Positions 55,479-64,000 of a DNA stretch of 64,000 bases are shown here, one piece after another. Each line of letters begins with the position of its first letter. Within the stretch, counting starts at the first letter, position 1. The DNA is taken from contig NZ_SBKP01000003.1 in NCBI RefSeq assembly GCF_004122115.1, positions 248,001 to 312,000 of the forward strand, written 5' to 3'. The notes beneath the pieces are model-generated. The model searched no databases, was not told the origin of the DNA, and saw only the letters and a program-made list of their open reading frames with translations. Made by a program: the position numbers and the translations under genes. The DNA comes from Sphingobium fluviale. GTDB taxonomy: Bacteria > Pseudomonadota > Alphaproteobacteria > Sphingomonadales > Sphingomonadaceae.

Positions 55479-57677
55479 ATGGCTTCCTCTTTACTACAAA
55501 CTGATGTTGCACTGCACCCTATTTTAACGGGCCGTGCTCTCGTCACAAAGCTGGAGAGCTGGCTGGAGGCAGAGCGCGAGCGGATCGGCCTGTGGTTGCC
55601 CGTGGCGTTGGCTGCGGGAATAGCCTGCTGGTTCGCGCTGCCATCGCCGCCTTACTGGCTGGGGTGGATCATGCTGTGTTGCGGCATGGCGCTGGCGGCG
55701 CAGTTGCTGATGCCGGGCGGCAGAGCGCGGGCGGCTCTGGTGGGGCTGGGGCTGGTGATGGCGGTGGGCTGCGTGCTGATCTGGGCGAAGGCGTTGACGC
55801 TCGGCCAGCCGCCGCTGGAACGCGCTGTCTTTGCCGCCTTTCGCGCGCGCGTGATCGCGGTGGAGCCGCAGCCGGCGCGGGGGCGCACGCGCCTCTTGCT
55901 CGCGCCGGAATCCGGGGCCAGCGGCCTGCCGGAGCGGGTGCGCATCAATGTGGCCGACACAGACATGCCCGCGCGCGACCAGATCGGGCCGGGCGCGGTG
56001 ATAAAGGTGCGCGCGCGGCTGATGCCGCCAGCCCCGGCTGCGGTGCCGGGCGCCTATGATTTCGCGGTGCAGGCCTATTTCTCCGGCATCGGCGCGACCG
56101 GGCGGGCGCTGCCGCCGGTCCGCGTCATCGAACCTGCGCGGCCAAATGGCATCGCCGCGTGGCGCGACAGCCTGTCGCGCCATATCCGCGCGCGCCTGCC
56201 CGGCAGCGAGGGGGGCATCGCCGCCGCCCTGGCGACAGGAGATCGCGGCGCGATCAGCGAGGCGGACGAAGAGGCAATGCGGCGCAGTGGTCTATCTCAC
56301 CTGCTCTCGATCAGTGGGCTACATGTGTCGGCGCTGATCGCCGCGGTGATCCTGATCACATACCGCCTGCTGGCGCTCAGCCCGTATCTGGCGTTGCGGT
56401 TGCATCTGCTGCTGATCGCGGCGGGGGCGGGCGCGCTGGCGGGCATCGGCTACACGCTGTTCACCGGCGCGCAGGTGCCTACGGTGCGCTCATGCATCGC
56501 CGCGTTGCTGGTGCTTGGTGGGCTGGCGCTCGGGCGTGAGGCGATCAGCCTGCGGCTGGTGGCGGTGGGTGCACTCGTGGTTCTCGTCTTCTGGCCGGAG
56601 GCCGTGATTGGTCCCAGCTTCCAGATGAGCTTCGCGGCGGTGACGGTGATCATCGCGCTCGCTGAATCGGGCTGGTTCCGCGCAAATTTTCAGGCGCGGG
56701 AGGAGGGGTGGCCCTCGCGGGCATGGCGGCATGTGGCGGCGGTCCTCGTTATCGGGCTGGCGGTGGAGGCCGCGCTGATCCCAATCGCGCTCTATCATTT
56801 CCATCAGGCGGGCGCGCTCGGCGCCTTTGCCAATATGATCGCGATCCCGCTCACCACCTTCGTCATCATGCCGGCCGAGGCGGCGGCGCTGGCGCTGGAC
56901 AGTATCGGGCTCGGCGCGCCGTTGTGGTGGGTTGCGGGACAGGCATTGGGCGCCTTGCTGGCGCTGGCGCATGGGGTGGCGCGTTCACCCGCCGCGCAAT
57001 GGGCCTTGCCGCATTTTGGCGCGGTTCCGTTCGCCATGGTTATACTCGGCGGCCTGTGGTGCATCCTGTGGCAGACGCGCGCGCGGCTGCTGGGGCTGGC
57101 GGTGCTGGCTGCGGGTGGCGCGATGATGGCTCTGGCTTCCGCGCCCGATCTCCTGATCACCGGTGACGGGCGGCATATGGCGGTGCGGCAAGCGGATGGC
57201 ACGCTGGCGCTGCTGCGCGGCCGCGCGGGCGACTATGTGCGCGATATGCTGGCCCAATCGGCGGGAGAGGGAGACACACGGCCAAACAACGGCGCTGAAG
57301 ATAAGGCGTTTCCTGCAATCGCCGAAGCGTCCAACGCCCGGTGCAGCCGCGATCTCTGCTCGGTGCTGATGCGCGGGGAGGGGCGAGACTGGCTGATTGT
57401 CGCTACCCACAGCAAGGTGCGGCTACCTTGGGCAGCACTGATCGCGCTGTGCGCGCGGGCGGACATCGTGGTGAGCGACCGCCGCCTGCCTGCCGCCTGC
57501 ACGCCGCGCTGGCTGAAGCTCGACCGCGCGCGGCTCAGCAAAACGGGCGGGGTGGCGGTGTATCTCGACAGTGGGCGTCGGGTTTCCGTTCGCGCCACAG
57601 GAGATCGCCACCCTTGGGTCGTCCGTCCATCGACGCCAGTCCATCGCGCCGCCTATAGGCAGGCGCCTGCCCCCTGA
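55479..57677 (+). CDS. comEC: ComEC/Rec2-family competence channel protein
   Basis: A 732-residue protein. An N-terminal hydrophobic pair and an OB-like DUF4131 segment (about 35-210) precede the multi-helix competence domain with LLSISGLHVSALIAAVI near 273-289 and GAQVPTVRSCIAALLVLGG near 327. The C-terminal part after about 560 corresponds to the beta-lactamase-like domain, but I see no HxHxDH zinc motif. It would form the inner-membrane DNA channel for natural transformation. The ATG at 55479 is chosen by length; a longer in-frame start at 55380 overlaps gltX upstream sequence. Confidence 0.88.
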   Translation: MASSLLQTDVALHPILTGRALVTKLESWLEAERERIGLWLPVALAAGIACWFALPSPPYWLGWIMLCCGMALAAQLLMPGGRARAALVGLGLVMAVGCVLIWAKALTLGQPPLERAVFAAFRARVIAVEPQPARGRTRLLLAPESGASGLPERVRINVADTDMPARDQIGPGAVIKVRARLMPPAPAAVPGAYDFAVQAYFSGIGATGRALPPVRVIEPARPNGIAAWRDSLSRHIRARLPGSEGGIAAALATGDRGAISEADEEAMRRSGLSHLLSISGLHVSALIAAVILITYRLLALSPYLALRLHLLLIAAGAGALAGIGYTLFTGAQVPTVRSCIAALLVLGGLALGREAISLRLVAVGALVVLVFWPEAVIGPSFQMSFAAVTVIIALAESGWFRANFQAREEGWPSRAWRHVAAVLVIGLAVEAALIPIALYHFHQAGALGAFANMIAIPLTTFVIMPAEAAALALDSIGLGAPLWWVAGQALGALLALAHGVARSPAAQWALPHFGAVPFAMVILGGLWCILWQTRARLLGLAVLAAGGAMMALASAPDLLITGDGRHMAVRQADGTLALLRGRAGDYVRDMLAQSAGEGDTRPNNGAEDKAFPAIAEASNARCSRDLCSVLMRGEGRDWLIVATHSKVRLPWAALIALCARADIVVSDRRLPAACTPRWLKLDRARLSKTGGVAVYLDSGRRVSVRATGDRHPWVVRPSTPVHRAAYRQAPAP

Positions 57678-57692
57678 TCGGGCGGCGTGCGC

Positions 57693-58373
57693 TCAATTAT
57701 ACCGGCGCAGCAACCCCGCGAGCTTGCCCTGAATACGCACCTGATGCGGGTCGTAGATTTGCGGTTCGTAGGCCGCATTGGCGGGGTCGAGCCGCACCCG
57801 TGGGCCTTCCCTCCGGAAATATTTGAGCGTTGCTTCCTCGTTGTTCACCAGCGCGACGACGATCTGGCCTTCGCGCGCCACCTCGGTGCGCTGGATCAGC
57901 GCATAATCGCCATCGAGTATCCCGGCATCGACCATCGAATCACCCGATACCTCCAGCGCATAATGCTCGCCCGAACCCAGCAGCGCGGCGGGCACCGGCA
58001 GCATCCGGTCGCTCTCCATCGCCTCGATCGGCACACCGGCAGCGATGCGGCCATGCAGCGGGATCTCGATCACATCGTTGGCGGCGATGGGGATCTGGCG
58101 CGCCGGCGCGGCGGGTGCGGTAACGGCAGGCGCAGGCTTCGGTGCGGCCTTCACTACGCCATCGGGCAGTTTCAACACCTCCAGCGCGCGGGCGCGATTG
58201 GGCAGGCGGCGGATGAAGCCGCGCTCCTCCAATGCGCTGATCAGCCGATGAATACCGGACTTGGACCGCAGATCGAGCGCGTCCTTCATCTCGTCAAACG
58301 AGGGGGATACGCCGCCTTCCTCCAGCCTGCGCTGAATGAAAATCAGAAGTTCCTGTTGCTTTGCCGTCAGCAT
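57693..58373 (-). CDS. lexA: LexA repressor
   Basis: A 226-residue protein. The winged-helix DNA-binding domain spans about 1-70, with [21 protein letters not shown] as the recognition region. A Pro/Ala-rich linker follows, then the S24 peptidase domain with self-cleavage site Ala112-Gly113 (GRIAAGVP), Ser146 (SGDSMVD) and Lys184 (ATLKYF). It represses DNA-damage genes until RecA triggers cleavage. Two GTTC-N7-GTTC boxes lie in its promoter, so autoregulation is expected. It is convergent with comEC. Confidence 0.97.
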   Translation of the reverse strand: MLTAKQQELLIFIQRRLEEGGVSPSFDEMKDALDLRSKSGIHRLISALEERGFIRRLPNRARALEVLKLPDGVVKAAPKPAPAVTAPAAPARQIPIAANDVIEIPLHGRIAAGVPIEAMESDRMLPVPAALLGSGEHYALEVSGDSMVDAGILDGDYALIQRTEVAREGQIVVALVNNEEATLKYFRREGPRVRLDPANAAYEPQIYDPHQVRIQGKLAGLLRRYN

Positions 58374-58391
58374 CTTAAGCGCCTCATTCTG

Positions 58392-58406
58392 GAACGAATA
58401 AGGAAC
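58392..58406 (-). promoter_or_regulatory. LexA-binding site (SOS box), distal to lexA start box pair, copy 1
   Basis: On the minus strand this reads GTTCCTTATTCGTTC, a perfect match to the alphaproteobacterial SOS consensus GTTC-N7-GTTC. It lies 19-33 bases upstream of the lexA start codon and nearest to it. Confidence 0.88.
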
Positions 58407-58412
58407 GTATAG

Positions 58413-58427
58413 GAACCAAGCATGAAC
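58413..58427 (-). promoter_or_regulatory. LexA-binding site (SOS box), copy 2
   Basis: On the minus strand this reads GTTCATGCTTGGTTC, again a perfect GTTC-N7-GTTC. It starts 21 bases from the first box, about two helical turns, so two LexA dimers could sit on the same face. It lies between the moeA stop (58440) and lexA. Confidence 0.88.
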
Positions 58428-58439
58428 ATGTCAAGCCCG

Positions 58440-59621
58440 CTAAAGCGTTATGATCTCCGCGTCCTCGCCCGCTCGCGCCGCCCCGCTGCCCGCCGCGCGC
58501 CGGATCAGGCAGTTGGCCTGTGCGAGCGCGAACGTGGCCGCGCTATCCTGCGAAACGACGGGTGTGGCAACGCCATCCGTTAGCTCCGCGCGCACATAGT
58601 CATCCCGCCCGCCCACGGGTGGCATAGCGGCTCCCAATCTCGCGCCAGCCATCTGCGGCAGCGGGGTGGGGCACCCCGCCATATGCCGCACAATCGGTAA
58701 CAGAAACAGGTGGGCGGTGACATAGGCGGATACCGGATTGCCCGGCAGACCGAGGAACAGCGCATCGCCCAACCTCCCGGCAATCAGCGGCTTGCCGGGG
58801 CGCATCCTGATCTTCCAGAAGTCTATGCTTCCGCCCGCCGCCTCCAGCGCGGGCTTGACGAGGTCATGATCCCCCACCGATGCGCCGCCGGTGCTGACAA
58901 TGATATCATGATCGCGCACCGAGCGCATCGCCTGCGTCAGTGCGCCCAACTCATCGGTAATGATACCGAGGTCTTCGACAACGCAGGGAAGGCCGACCAG
59001 CATCGTCGAGAGCATCACGCTGTTGGAGGCGGGAATCTGGTCTGGCCCGCATGCGGCGCCCGGCGGCACCAGCTCCGCGCCGGAGGAGAGGATCGCGATG
59101 CGCGGCAACCGGGGCAGGGCGAGAGCGCCCCATCCCGCCAGCGCCGCCAGCGCGATATGCCGGGGGGTTAGAGCTGTGCCAGCTGGAATGAGCGTCTGGC
59201 CCTCACGAAAGTCTGACCCCGCGCGGCGGATATGCTTGCCCAGAGCGCCCGGCCCATCGCCCGTGAGGGTGATGCGCCCATCCGCGCTGGTGATATCCTC
59301 CTGCACGATCACTGTATCGGCGCCATCGGGCATCACCGCGCCAGTATAAATGCGCACCGCTTCCCCCGGCTTTACCTCGCCACCAAAGGCCGCGCCTGCC
59401 GCGCTTTCACCTATGACGCGCCACGGGCCGGGCATGTCGGCATAACGGATCGCATAGCCATCCATGGCGGAAAGGTCGCTTGCGGGCTGGGTGCGGCGGG
59501 CGGCAATATCAGAGGTGGTCCAGCGTCCCGCAGCCTGCGCGATGGCCACGGATTCATCAGGCAGCGGCTGCGCCATCGCCAGCAGTCGCCCCTGCGCCTC
59601 TGCCACCGGCAGCAGGCTCAT
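58440..59621 (-). CDS. moeA: Molybdopterin molybdenumtransferase
   Basis: A 393-residue MoeA. It has N-terminal domain [12 protein letters not shown] near 48-59, the MPT-binding domain with [18 protein letters not shown] near 238-255 and [18 protein letters not shown] near 290-307, and a C-terminal beta domain. It inserts molybdate into adenylated molybdopterin. It is last in the minus-strand operon that begins with trpE; the start overlaps the moaC stop as ATGA. Confidence 0.95.
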   Translation of the reverse strand: MSLLPVAEAQGRLLAMAQPLPDESVAIAQAAGRWTTSDIAARRTQPASDLSAMDGYAIRYADMPGPWRVIGESAAGAAFGGEVKPGEAVRIYTGAVMPDGADTVIVQEDITSADGRITLTGDGPGALGKHIRRAGSDFREGQTLIPAGTALTPRHIALAALAGWGALALPRLPRIAILSSGAELVPPGAACGPDQIPASNSVMLSTMLVGLPCVVEDLGIITDELGALTQAMRSVRDHDIIVSTGGASVGDHDLVKPALEAAGGSIDFWKIRMRPGKPLIAGRLGDALFLGLPGNPVSAYVTAHLFLLPIVRHMAGCPTPLPQMAGARLGAAMPPVGGRDDYVRAELTDGVATPVVSQDSAATFALAQANCLIRRAAGSGAARAGEDAEIITL

Positions 59622-60100
59622 GGCGCTTCGGCCCGCCAGTCGCCAGACTTGCCGCCCGTTTTTTCGATCAGGGCAATCGGTCCTATTATCATGCCTTTAT
59701 CGATTGCTTTTGCCATATCATATATGGTGAGCAGCGCGACGGATACGGCAGTGAGCGCCTCCATCTCCACCCCGGTCTGGCCCGTGGTGCGCACAGTGGC
59801 GGTGCCTGTGACGCCTTGCTCGTCCGCCGTGAGATCGAGCGTGACCTTGGCCAGCATCAGCGGATGGCAGAGCGGGATCAGCTCGGATGTCTTCTTCGCC
59901 GCCATGATCCCCGCAACCCGCGCAACGGCGAGGACATCACCCTTCTTTGCGCTGCCCTCGATGATCGCGCGCGCGGCGTCGGCGCTCATGCTGATCCGCC
60001 CGCGCGCCACCGCGTGCCGCGTGGTCTCGGCCTTGGCCGACACATCGATCATGTGCGCCGCGCCCGCCTCATCGACATGGGTGAGGCGCCCGCCCGTCAT
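59618..60100 (-). CDS. moaC: Cyclic pyranopterin monophosphate synthase
   Basis: A 160-residue MoaC of full length ([40 protein letters not shown] near 62-83 with the conserved His, [24 protein letters not shown]). With MoaA it makes the first pterin intermediate of molybdenum cofactor; moaA is not in the window. ATGA overlaps join it to trpC and moeA. Confidence 0.96.
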   Translation of the reverse strand: MTGGRLTHVDEAGAAHMIDVSAKAETTRHAVARGRISMSADAARAIIEGSAKKGDVLAVARVAGIMAAKKTSELIPLCHPLMLAKVTLDLTADEQGVTGTATVRTTGQTGVEMEALTAVSVALLTIYDMAKAIDKGMIIGPIALIEKTGGKSGDWRAEAP

Positions 60101-60891
60101 GCCGCTGTGCCCAGCAGCGCGCGCGTCGCGCCTTCCACATCCTGCTGTCGCATCAGCGCCTCGCCAACAAGGAAACAGCGAACGCCATGCGCGGCCATTT
60201 CCGCAAGATCCGCGTGGCCGGTCAGGCCGCTTTCCGCCACGAACGTGCAGCCTTCCGGCGCGTGGGCGATCAGCTCATAGGTGCGGGCAAAATCCACCGT
60301 GAAATCGCGCAGGTCGCGGTTGTTGACGCCGATAAGGCGCGAGCGCAGGCGTGATGCGCGCTCCATCTCATCCCGGTCATGCACCTCGATCAGCACATCC
60401 ATGCCCAGCCCCAGCGCAGCGTCCTCGATCTCCGCCATCTGCGCGTCGCCCAAGGCAGCGACGATGATGAGGATCGCGTCCGCGCCAATCGCGCGGGCCT
60501 CCAGCACCTGCCACGGATCGACCATGAAATCCTTGCGCAAAACGGGAAGCGAACAGGCCGCCCGTGCCGCAATCAGATAGTCTTCATGACCCTGAAAATA
60601 GGGTGCGTCTGTTAATACCGAAAGGCAGGCCGCGCCGCCGCGCTCATAGGCAGCGGCATGGGAAGGTGGATCAAAATCCTCTCGTATCAAACCCTTGGAG
60701 GGTGAAGCTTTCTTCACTTCTGCGATCAGGCCGAAGCCCGTCTGCGCCGCCGCATCCAGCGCGCGCCGGAATCCGCGCGGCGGGGTTTGCCCAAGCGCGC
60801 GCGCCTCCAGATCAGCCAAAGACGCAGCCGCCTTTCGGGCCTTAACCTCACCGCGCTTGGTGTTGCAAATCTCGATGAGCTTGTTGGTCAT
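60097..60891 (-). CDS. trpC: Indole-3-glycerol phosphate synthase
   Basis: A 264-residue TIM barrel of the monofunctional type. It has [17 protein letters not shown] near 53-69 with the catalytic lysines, [44 protein letters not shown] and [13 protein letters not shown]. It closes the indole ring in tryptophan synthesis. The ATG at 60891 overlaps the trpD stop (ATGA) and is preferred to a GTG two codons upstream. Confidence 0.96.
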   Translation of the reverse strand: MTNKLIEICNTKRGEVKARKAAASLADLEARALGQTPPRGFRRALDAAAQTGFGLIAEVKKASPSKGLIREDFDPPSHAAAYERGGAACLSVLTDAPYFQGHEDYLIAARAACSLPVLRKDFMVDPWQVLEARAIGADAILIIVAALGDAQMAEIEDAALGLGMDVLIEVHDRDEMERASRLRSRLIGVNNRDLRDFTVDFARTYELIAHAPEGCTFVAESGLTGHADLAEMAAHGVRCFLVGEALMRQQDVEGATRALLGTAA

Positions 60892-61874
60892 TTCCACGCT
60901 ATCCAGCAGTTGAGCAGCGCATTGGCAAGCCCCTTGTCAATCGCCTCAGCCGCTTCCTCGACAGCCTCTTCGCCGTCCTCCGCTTCGCCCGCCACGATCA
61001 GCGCCGCCGCCGCATTGAGCAGCACCGCGTCACGATAGGCGCCCTGTTCCCCCTCCAGCAAGCGGCGCAAAGCAGCGGCGTTGAAGGTGGCATCCCCGCC
61101 CCGGATGTCTGACAGCGGATGCCGGGGCAGGCCCACGCCTTCGGGCGCGATGATGTCATGCCCCAGGTCGAACCCGATTGATGCAAACCGGCTGACCCCG
61201 CTGATCGACAGCTCATCCAACCCTTCCTCGCCAGAGACGATCATCGCGCGCTCCACACCCAGCCGGTCGAGCGCCTCCGTATAAATCGGCACATAGTCGG
61301 GCCGCGCGATGCCGATCAGCTGCCGTTTGACCCGCGCAGGGTTGGCGAGCGGGCCGAGCAGGTTGAAAATCGTGCGCTTGCCGATGCTCTTGCGGATCGG
61401 CGCCATGCGTTTGAGCGCCGGGTGATGTGCCTGTGCAAACAGGAAGCATATGCCGAGGTCCGCGAGTTGCGCCTCGGCCACCTCTGGCGCGATATCGAGC
61501 TTCACGCCCAGCGCTTCCAGCGTATCCGCGCCGCCCGCCTTGGAGGACGCCGCACGGTTGCCATGCTTTGCCACCGGAACGCCGCATGCTGCCACCACCA
61601 GCGCCACGGCGGTGGAGACGTTCAGCGTATGCTGCCCATCGCCGCCCGTGCCGCATACGTCGATGGCATGGGGCGGAGCGTCGATGGCGATCATCCGTTC
61701 GCGCATGGCCATCGCCGCGCCTGCGATCTCGTCTGCCGTCTCGTCCCGCTCGGTCAGCGCGGTCAGGAAGGTGGAGATTTCCTCGTCCGTACCCGCGCCA
61801 TCCAGCATCGCGCCAAAGACGGCATGCGCCTCGTCAAGCGCCATCGGGCGGGCAGGATCGGGAAACGCGCTCAC
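60888..61874 (-). CDS. trpD: Anthranilate phosphoribosyltransferase
   Basis: A 328-residue protein with the PRPP site [22 protein letters not shown] near 68-89 and [21 protein letters not shown] near 97-117, plus [27 protein letters not shown]. It links anthranilate to PRPP. The start is GTG 61874, five bases after the trpG stop; ATG 61844 would shorten it by ten residues. Confidence 0.96.
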   Translation of the reverse strand: MSAFPDPARPMALDEAHAVFGAMLDGAGTDEEISTFLTALTERDETADEIAGAAMAMRERMIAIDAPPHAIDVCGTGGDGQHTLNVSTAVALVVAACGVPVAKHGNRAASSKAGGADTLEALGVKLDIAPEVAEAQLADLGICFLFAQAHHPALKRMAPIRKSIGKRTIFNLLGPLANPARVKRQLIGIARPDYVPIYTEALDRLGVERAMIVSGEEGLDELSISGVSRFASIGFDLGHDIIAPEGVGLPRHPLSDIRGGDATFNAAALRRLLEGEQGAYRDAVLLNAAAALIVAGEAEDGEEAVEEAAEAIDKGLANALLNCWIAWK

Positions 61875-61879
61875 TTGGC

Positions 61880-62464
61880 TCAGGCCCGCTCTTTGACCGG
61901 AAGTCCGGCAATCCTCATGAAATTGGCCAGCATGTCGTGCCCATGCTCGGTGGCGATGCTCTCCGGGTGAAACTGCACACTGTGGATCGGCAGGCTGGCA
62001 TGGCGAAAGCCCATGACAGAGCCGTCCTCCGCCGTGGCGTTCACCAGCAGGCAGTCCGGTATGTCCTCCACGATCAGCGAGTGATAGCGCGTCGCCGTGA
62101 ACGGCGAGGGCAGGCCCGCGAACAGCCCGGTGCCGTCATGGCTGACCGGAGATGTCTTGCCGTGCATCAGGCCGCCGCGCACCACCTTGCCGCCGAAATA
62201 TTGCCCGATCGACTGGTGGCCAAGACACACGCCGAGCAACGGCTTGCCCGCATCCGCGCACGCACCCACCAGATCGAGGCTGATCCCCGCCTCATTGGGC
62301 GTGCAGGGGCCGGGCGAGAGCAGAAACGCCTCCGCGCCGGAGCTGATCGCCTGCCCCGCGCTCATCGCGTCATTGCGGACAACCTCCACTTGCGCCCCCA
62401 GTTCCATCAGATAATGGACGAGGTTCCAGGTGAAGCTGTCATAATTGTCAATCACGAGGATCAT
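61880..62464 (-). CDS. trpG: Anthranilate synthase component II (glutamine amidotransferase)
   Basis: A 194-residue class I amidotransferase. It has [13 protein letters not shown] near 48-60, the nucleophile elbow [11 protein letters not shown] with Cys near 79, and the C-terminal His/Glu in [14 protein letters not shown]. It supplies ammonia to TrpE; a shared role with aminodeoxychorismate synthase (PabA) is common. A passenger gene separates it from trpE, and its start overlaps that gene's stop as ATGA. Confidence 0.95.
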   Translation of the reverse strand: MILVIDNYDSFTWNLVHYLMELGAQVEVVRNDAMSAGQAISSGAEAFLLSPGPCTPNEAGISLDLVGACADAGKPLLGVCLGHQSIGQYFGGKVVRGGLMHGKTSPVSHDGTGLFAGLPSPFTATRYHSLIVEDIPDCLLVNATAEDGSVMGFRHASLPIHSVQFHPESIATEHGHDMLANFMRIAGLPVKERA

Positions 62465-63135
62465 GGTTTGCTTTCATAGGAAGCAGAGAGGTGGTCGGCA
62501 ACAGCGTCGACGATACGACCCGCATCATTGAGATGCGCCCTGTCAAAATAGACATCCGCGCCGAGATCATACACCTTGATGGACATCTTGCATATTGTCA
62601 GTAGCTGGCAGTCGCCTATATAGCGCACGTGTTGGGGTGATACGCCAAAGATGGTGTACAGTGCCTGCAATTGTTGACGAGGCTTTCCTTGCATGTCCTC
62701 AGCCTCATATATGTGCATCTCTCCAGGCTTCAGTTCTGAGGGAGGATGAAGTTTGCTTGTGGGCAGGGCATCCCATGCTCGCCCGCCATTCGGTGAACCA
62801 GTGTGTATCGTGATATTGTTGCCACTGGCATGGGGCGGATCGCAAGGCTCGTCACGAAGTTCAAGCTTTGGGTATGTCAATTCCGCAGAATAGGATTTGT
62901 GATCTCGGCCATAGGCGCATCGACCAGCATAAACCTGAAAGCGAAACCGGCCTTGAGGCGTGTTAAGTTCGACATAACCGCCGCGCCGCGCGATTTGGGC
63001 TTTGTAACGCTCAAACTCCTCTTTAGCCTTTTGTTCGCGATCTGCACTAGTTTGGCATGACGGCAGAATGGATGTAGCTAAGGCAATTCCCGCCCATGCT
63101 CTAAAACCACGATAGGGCATTTCTTTACTGCCCAT
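62461..63135 (-). CDS. Unknown predicted lipoprotein inserted between trpE and trpG
   Basis: A 224-residue protein with no family I recognise. The N-terminus ([17 protein letters not shown]) reads as a lipoprotein signal with Cys27. A charged helix ([20 protein letters not shown]) and a beta-rich part follow, with four further cysteines, and the end reads [23 protein letters not shown] content is about 50-52 percent, below the trp genes. It overlaps trpE by 11 bases at this start (ATG 63120 is an alternative with a 4-base gap) and overlaps trpG as ATGA. Nothing suggests a part in tryptophan synthesis. Confidence 0.62.
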   Translation of the reverse strand: MGSKEMPYRGFRAWAGIALATSILPSCQTSADREQKAKEEFERYKAQIARRGGYVELNTPQGRFRFQVYAGRCAYGRDHKSYSAELTYPKLELRDEPCDPPHASGNNITIHTGSPNGGRAWDALPTSKLHPPSELKPGEMHIYEAEDMQGKPRQQLQALYTIFGVSPQHVRYIGDCQLLTICKMSIKVYDLGADVYFDRAHLNDAGRIVDAVADHLSASYESKP

Positions 63136-64000
63136 ATCCGGCTTGTCGGCTGAGCGCCACCGCCTCTTTCGCCGCCGCCATCAGCGCGCCGGCCTTGGCC
63201 TCGCACTCGCGCTGTTCATATTCGGGCGTCGAGTCCGCTACGATCCCCGCGCCTGCCTGCGCATGCATCACGCCATCCTTCAGCACGGCGGTGCGCAGCA
63301 CGATGCAGCTGTCCATATTGCCATCGGGCGCGAAATAGCCGACGCCGCCCGCATAGGCGCCGCGCGTTTCCGGCTCCAGCTCGGCGATGATCTCGCAGGC
63401 GCGGACCTTGGGCGCGCCCGAAACCGTGCCTGCCGGGAAACCCGCAAACAGCGCATCCAGCGCGTCCTTGCCGTCACCCAACCGCCCCACAACGTTGGAG
63501 ACGATGTGCATCACATGGCTGTAGAACTCGACCGTGTAGCTGTCCGTCACGCTGACCGTGCCCGCAGCCGCTACGCGCCCCACGTCATTGCGGCCAAGAT
63601 CGAGCAGCATCAGATGCTCGGCGCGCTCCTTGGGGTCGGCGAGCAGGCTGGCCTTGTTGGCGGCGTCTTCGCTTGCGGTCTTGCCGCGGGGGCGCGTACC
63701 CGCAATCGGGCGGATCGTCACCTCGCCATCACGCACCCGCACCAGGATTTCAGGGCTGGAGCCGATCAGCGCAAAGCCCGGCATGTCGAGGCAATAGAGG
63801 AAGGGGGACGGGTTGATCCGCCGCAGCGCGCGATAGAGTGCGAGCGGCGGCAGCGGAAACGGCGCGGTGAAGCGCTGCGCCAGCACCACCTGAAAGATAT
63901 CGCCCGCGACGATATAATCCTGCGCGCGCAGCACCATGTCGCGATACTGGCCGGGCTTCAGAACTGGCGCGAAGGTCACGTCATCCGGCGTTGCGATCTG
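63125..64000 (-). CDS. trpE: Anthranilate synthase component I, C-terminal part (cut by window edge)
   Basis: The frame is open to base 64000, so the N-terminal part is outside. The visible 291 residues are the chorismate-binding domain: YRDMVLRAQDYIVAGDIFQVVLAQRF, FALIGSSPEILVRV, PIAGTRPRGKT, LLDLGRNDVGRVA, GTVSGAPKVRACEII and GAYAGGVGYF. It makes anthranilate from chorismate with TrpG. Motifs fit TrpE rather than PabB, and the following trpG, trpD and trpC support this. Confidence 0.95.
   Translation of the reverse strand, partial: QIATPDDVTFAPVLKPGQYRDMVLRAQDYIVAGDIFQVVLAQRFTAPFPLPPLALYRALRRINPSPFLYCLDMPGFALIGSSPEILVRVRDGEVTIRPIAGTRPRGKTASEDAANKASLLADPKERAEHLMLLDLGRNDVGRVAAAGTVSVTDSYTVEFYSHVMHIVSNVVGRLGDGKDALDALFAGFPAGTVSGAPKVRACEIIAELEPETRGAYAGGVGYFAPDGNMDSCIVLRTAVLKDGVMHAQAGAGIVADSTPEYEQRECEAKAGALMAAAKEAVALSRQAGYGQ

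Noticed and set aside
1..64000. tRNA, rRNA or riboswitch genes
   Set aside because: Gaps were read for tRNA-like ends, rRNA segments and common riboswitch cores and nothing convincing was seen; a covariance-model search was not possible.

Overview
The window is a high-GC alphaproteobacterial chromosome segment, most probably from a sphingomonad (order Sphingomonadales). The reasons are a gellan/sphingan-like exopolysaccharide (EPS) assembly locus with an exosortase, LexA boxes of the alphaproteobacterial GTTC-N7-GTTC type, the trpE-trpG-trpD-trpC-moaC-moeA / lexA / comEC / gltX / gltA neighbourhood, and intergenic palindromes that look like those common in this group. No genus call is possible from the sequence alone. 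I saw no rRNA, tRNA, CRISPR array or transposase.

Region 1 (1-19800) is surface polysaccharide and envelope. It starts with the end of an AAA-type ATPase, an acyltransferase and two GT2 glycosyltransferases (+). Facing them is a minus-strand operon read as epsD-type isomerase, outer-membrane barrel, Wza/GelD-type export protein, Wzz/GelC-type chain-length protein, a CpsD/GelE-type P-loop protein lacking its Walker A lysine, exosortase and EpsI. A fused Alg14/Alg13-type glycosyltransferase (GelK/SpsK-like) and a polyprenyl-phosphate sugar transferase (GelB/SpsB-like) converge on a palindromic element. Next come a small membrane protein, a two-gene cassette resembling the head spike of gene transfer agents (spike base plus a lectin/SGNH fibre), a membrane protein, a retropepsin-like protease, a PEP-CTERM protein and TolC. 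Flippase and polymerase genes are not in the window.

Region 2 (20000-26300) holds efp, an inositol-monophosphatase-family gene, and sulfate activation: cysD, fused cysNC, cysQ and a TauE/SafE transporter. Region 3 (26400-46100) is the complete NADH dehydrogenase operon nuoA-N followed by birA, coaX, rnj and a DUF1467 gene. The nuo operon is interrupted by passenger genes: a small lipoprotein and an NTF2-like protein after nuoD, and an unknown lower-GC gene after nuoH.

Region 4 (46100-52600) encodes a TipN-like coiled-coil membrane protein, an Hpt-like protein without the phosphorylatable histidine, a membrane protein with a nucleotidyltransferase-like domain, a DUF2336-like protein and a histidine-kinase-like protein whose H-box histidine is leucine. 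Region 5 (52600-64000) carries gltA, gltX, comEC, lexA with two SOS boxes, and the operon trpE-(lipoprotein)-trpG-trpD-trpC-moaC-moeA, with trpE cut by the window edge.

The points most worth a second look are the GTA-type spike cassette inside an EPS locus, the pseudo-kinase and histidine-less signalling proteins, the short genes spliced into core operons with start/stop overlaps, and the CTAG-bounded palindromes that supply the ends of adjacent genes.
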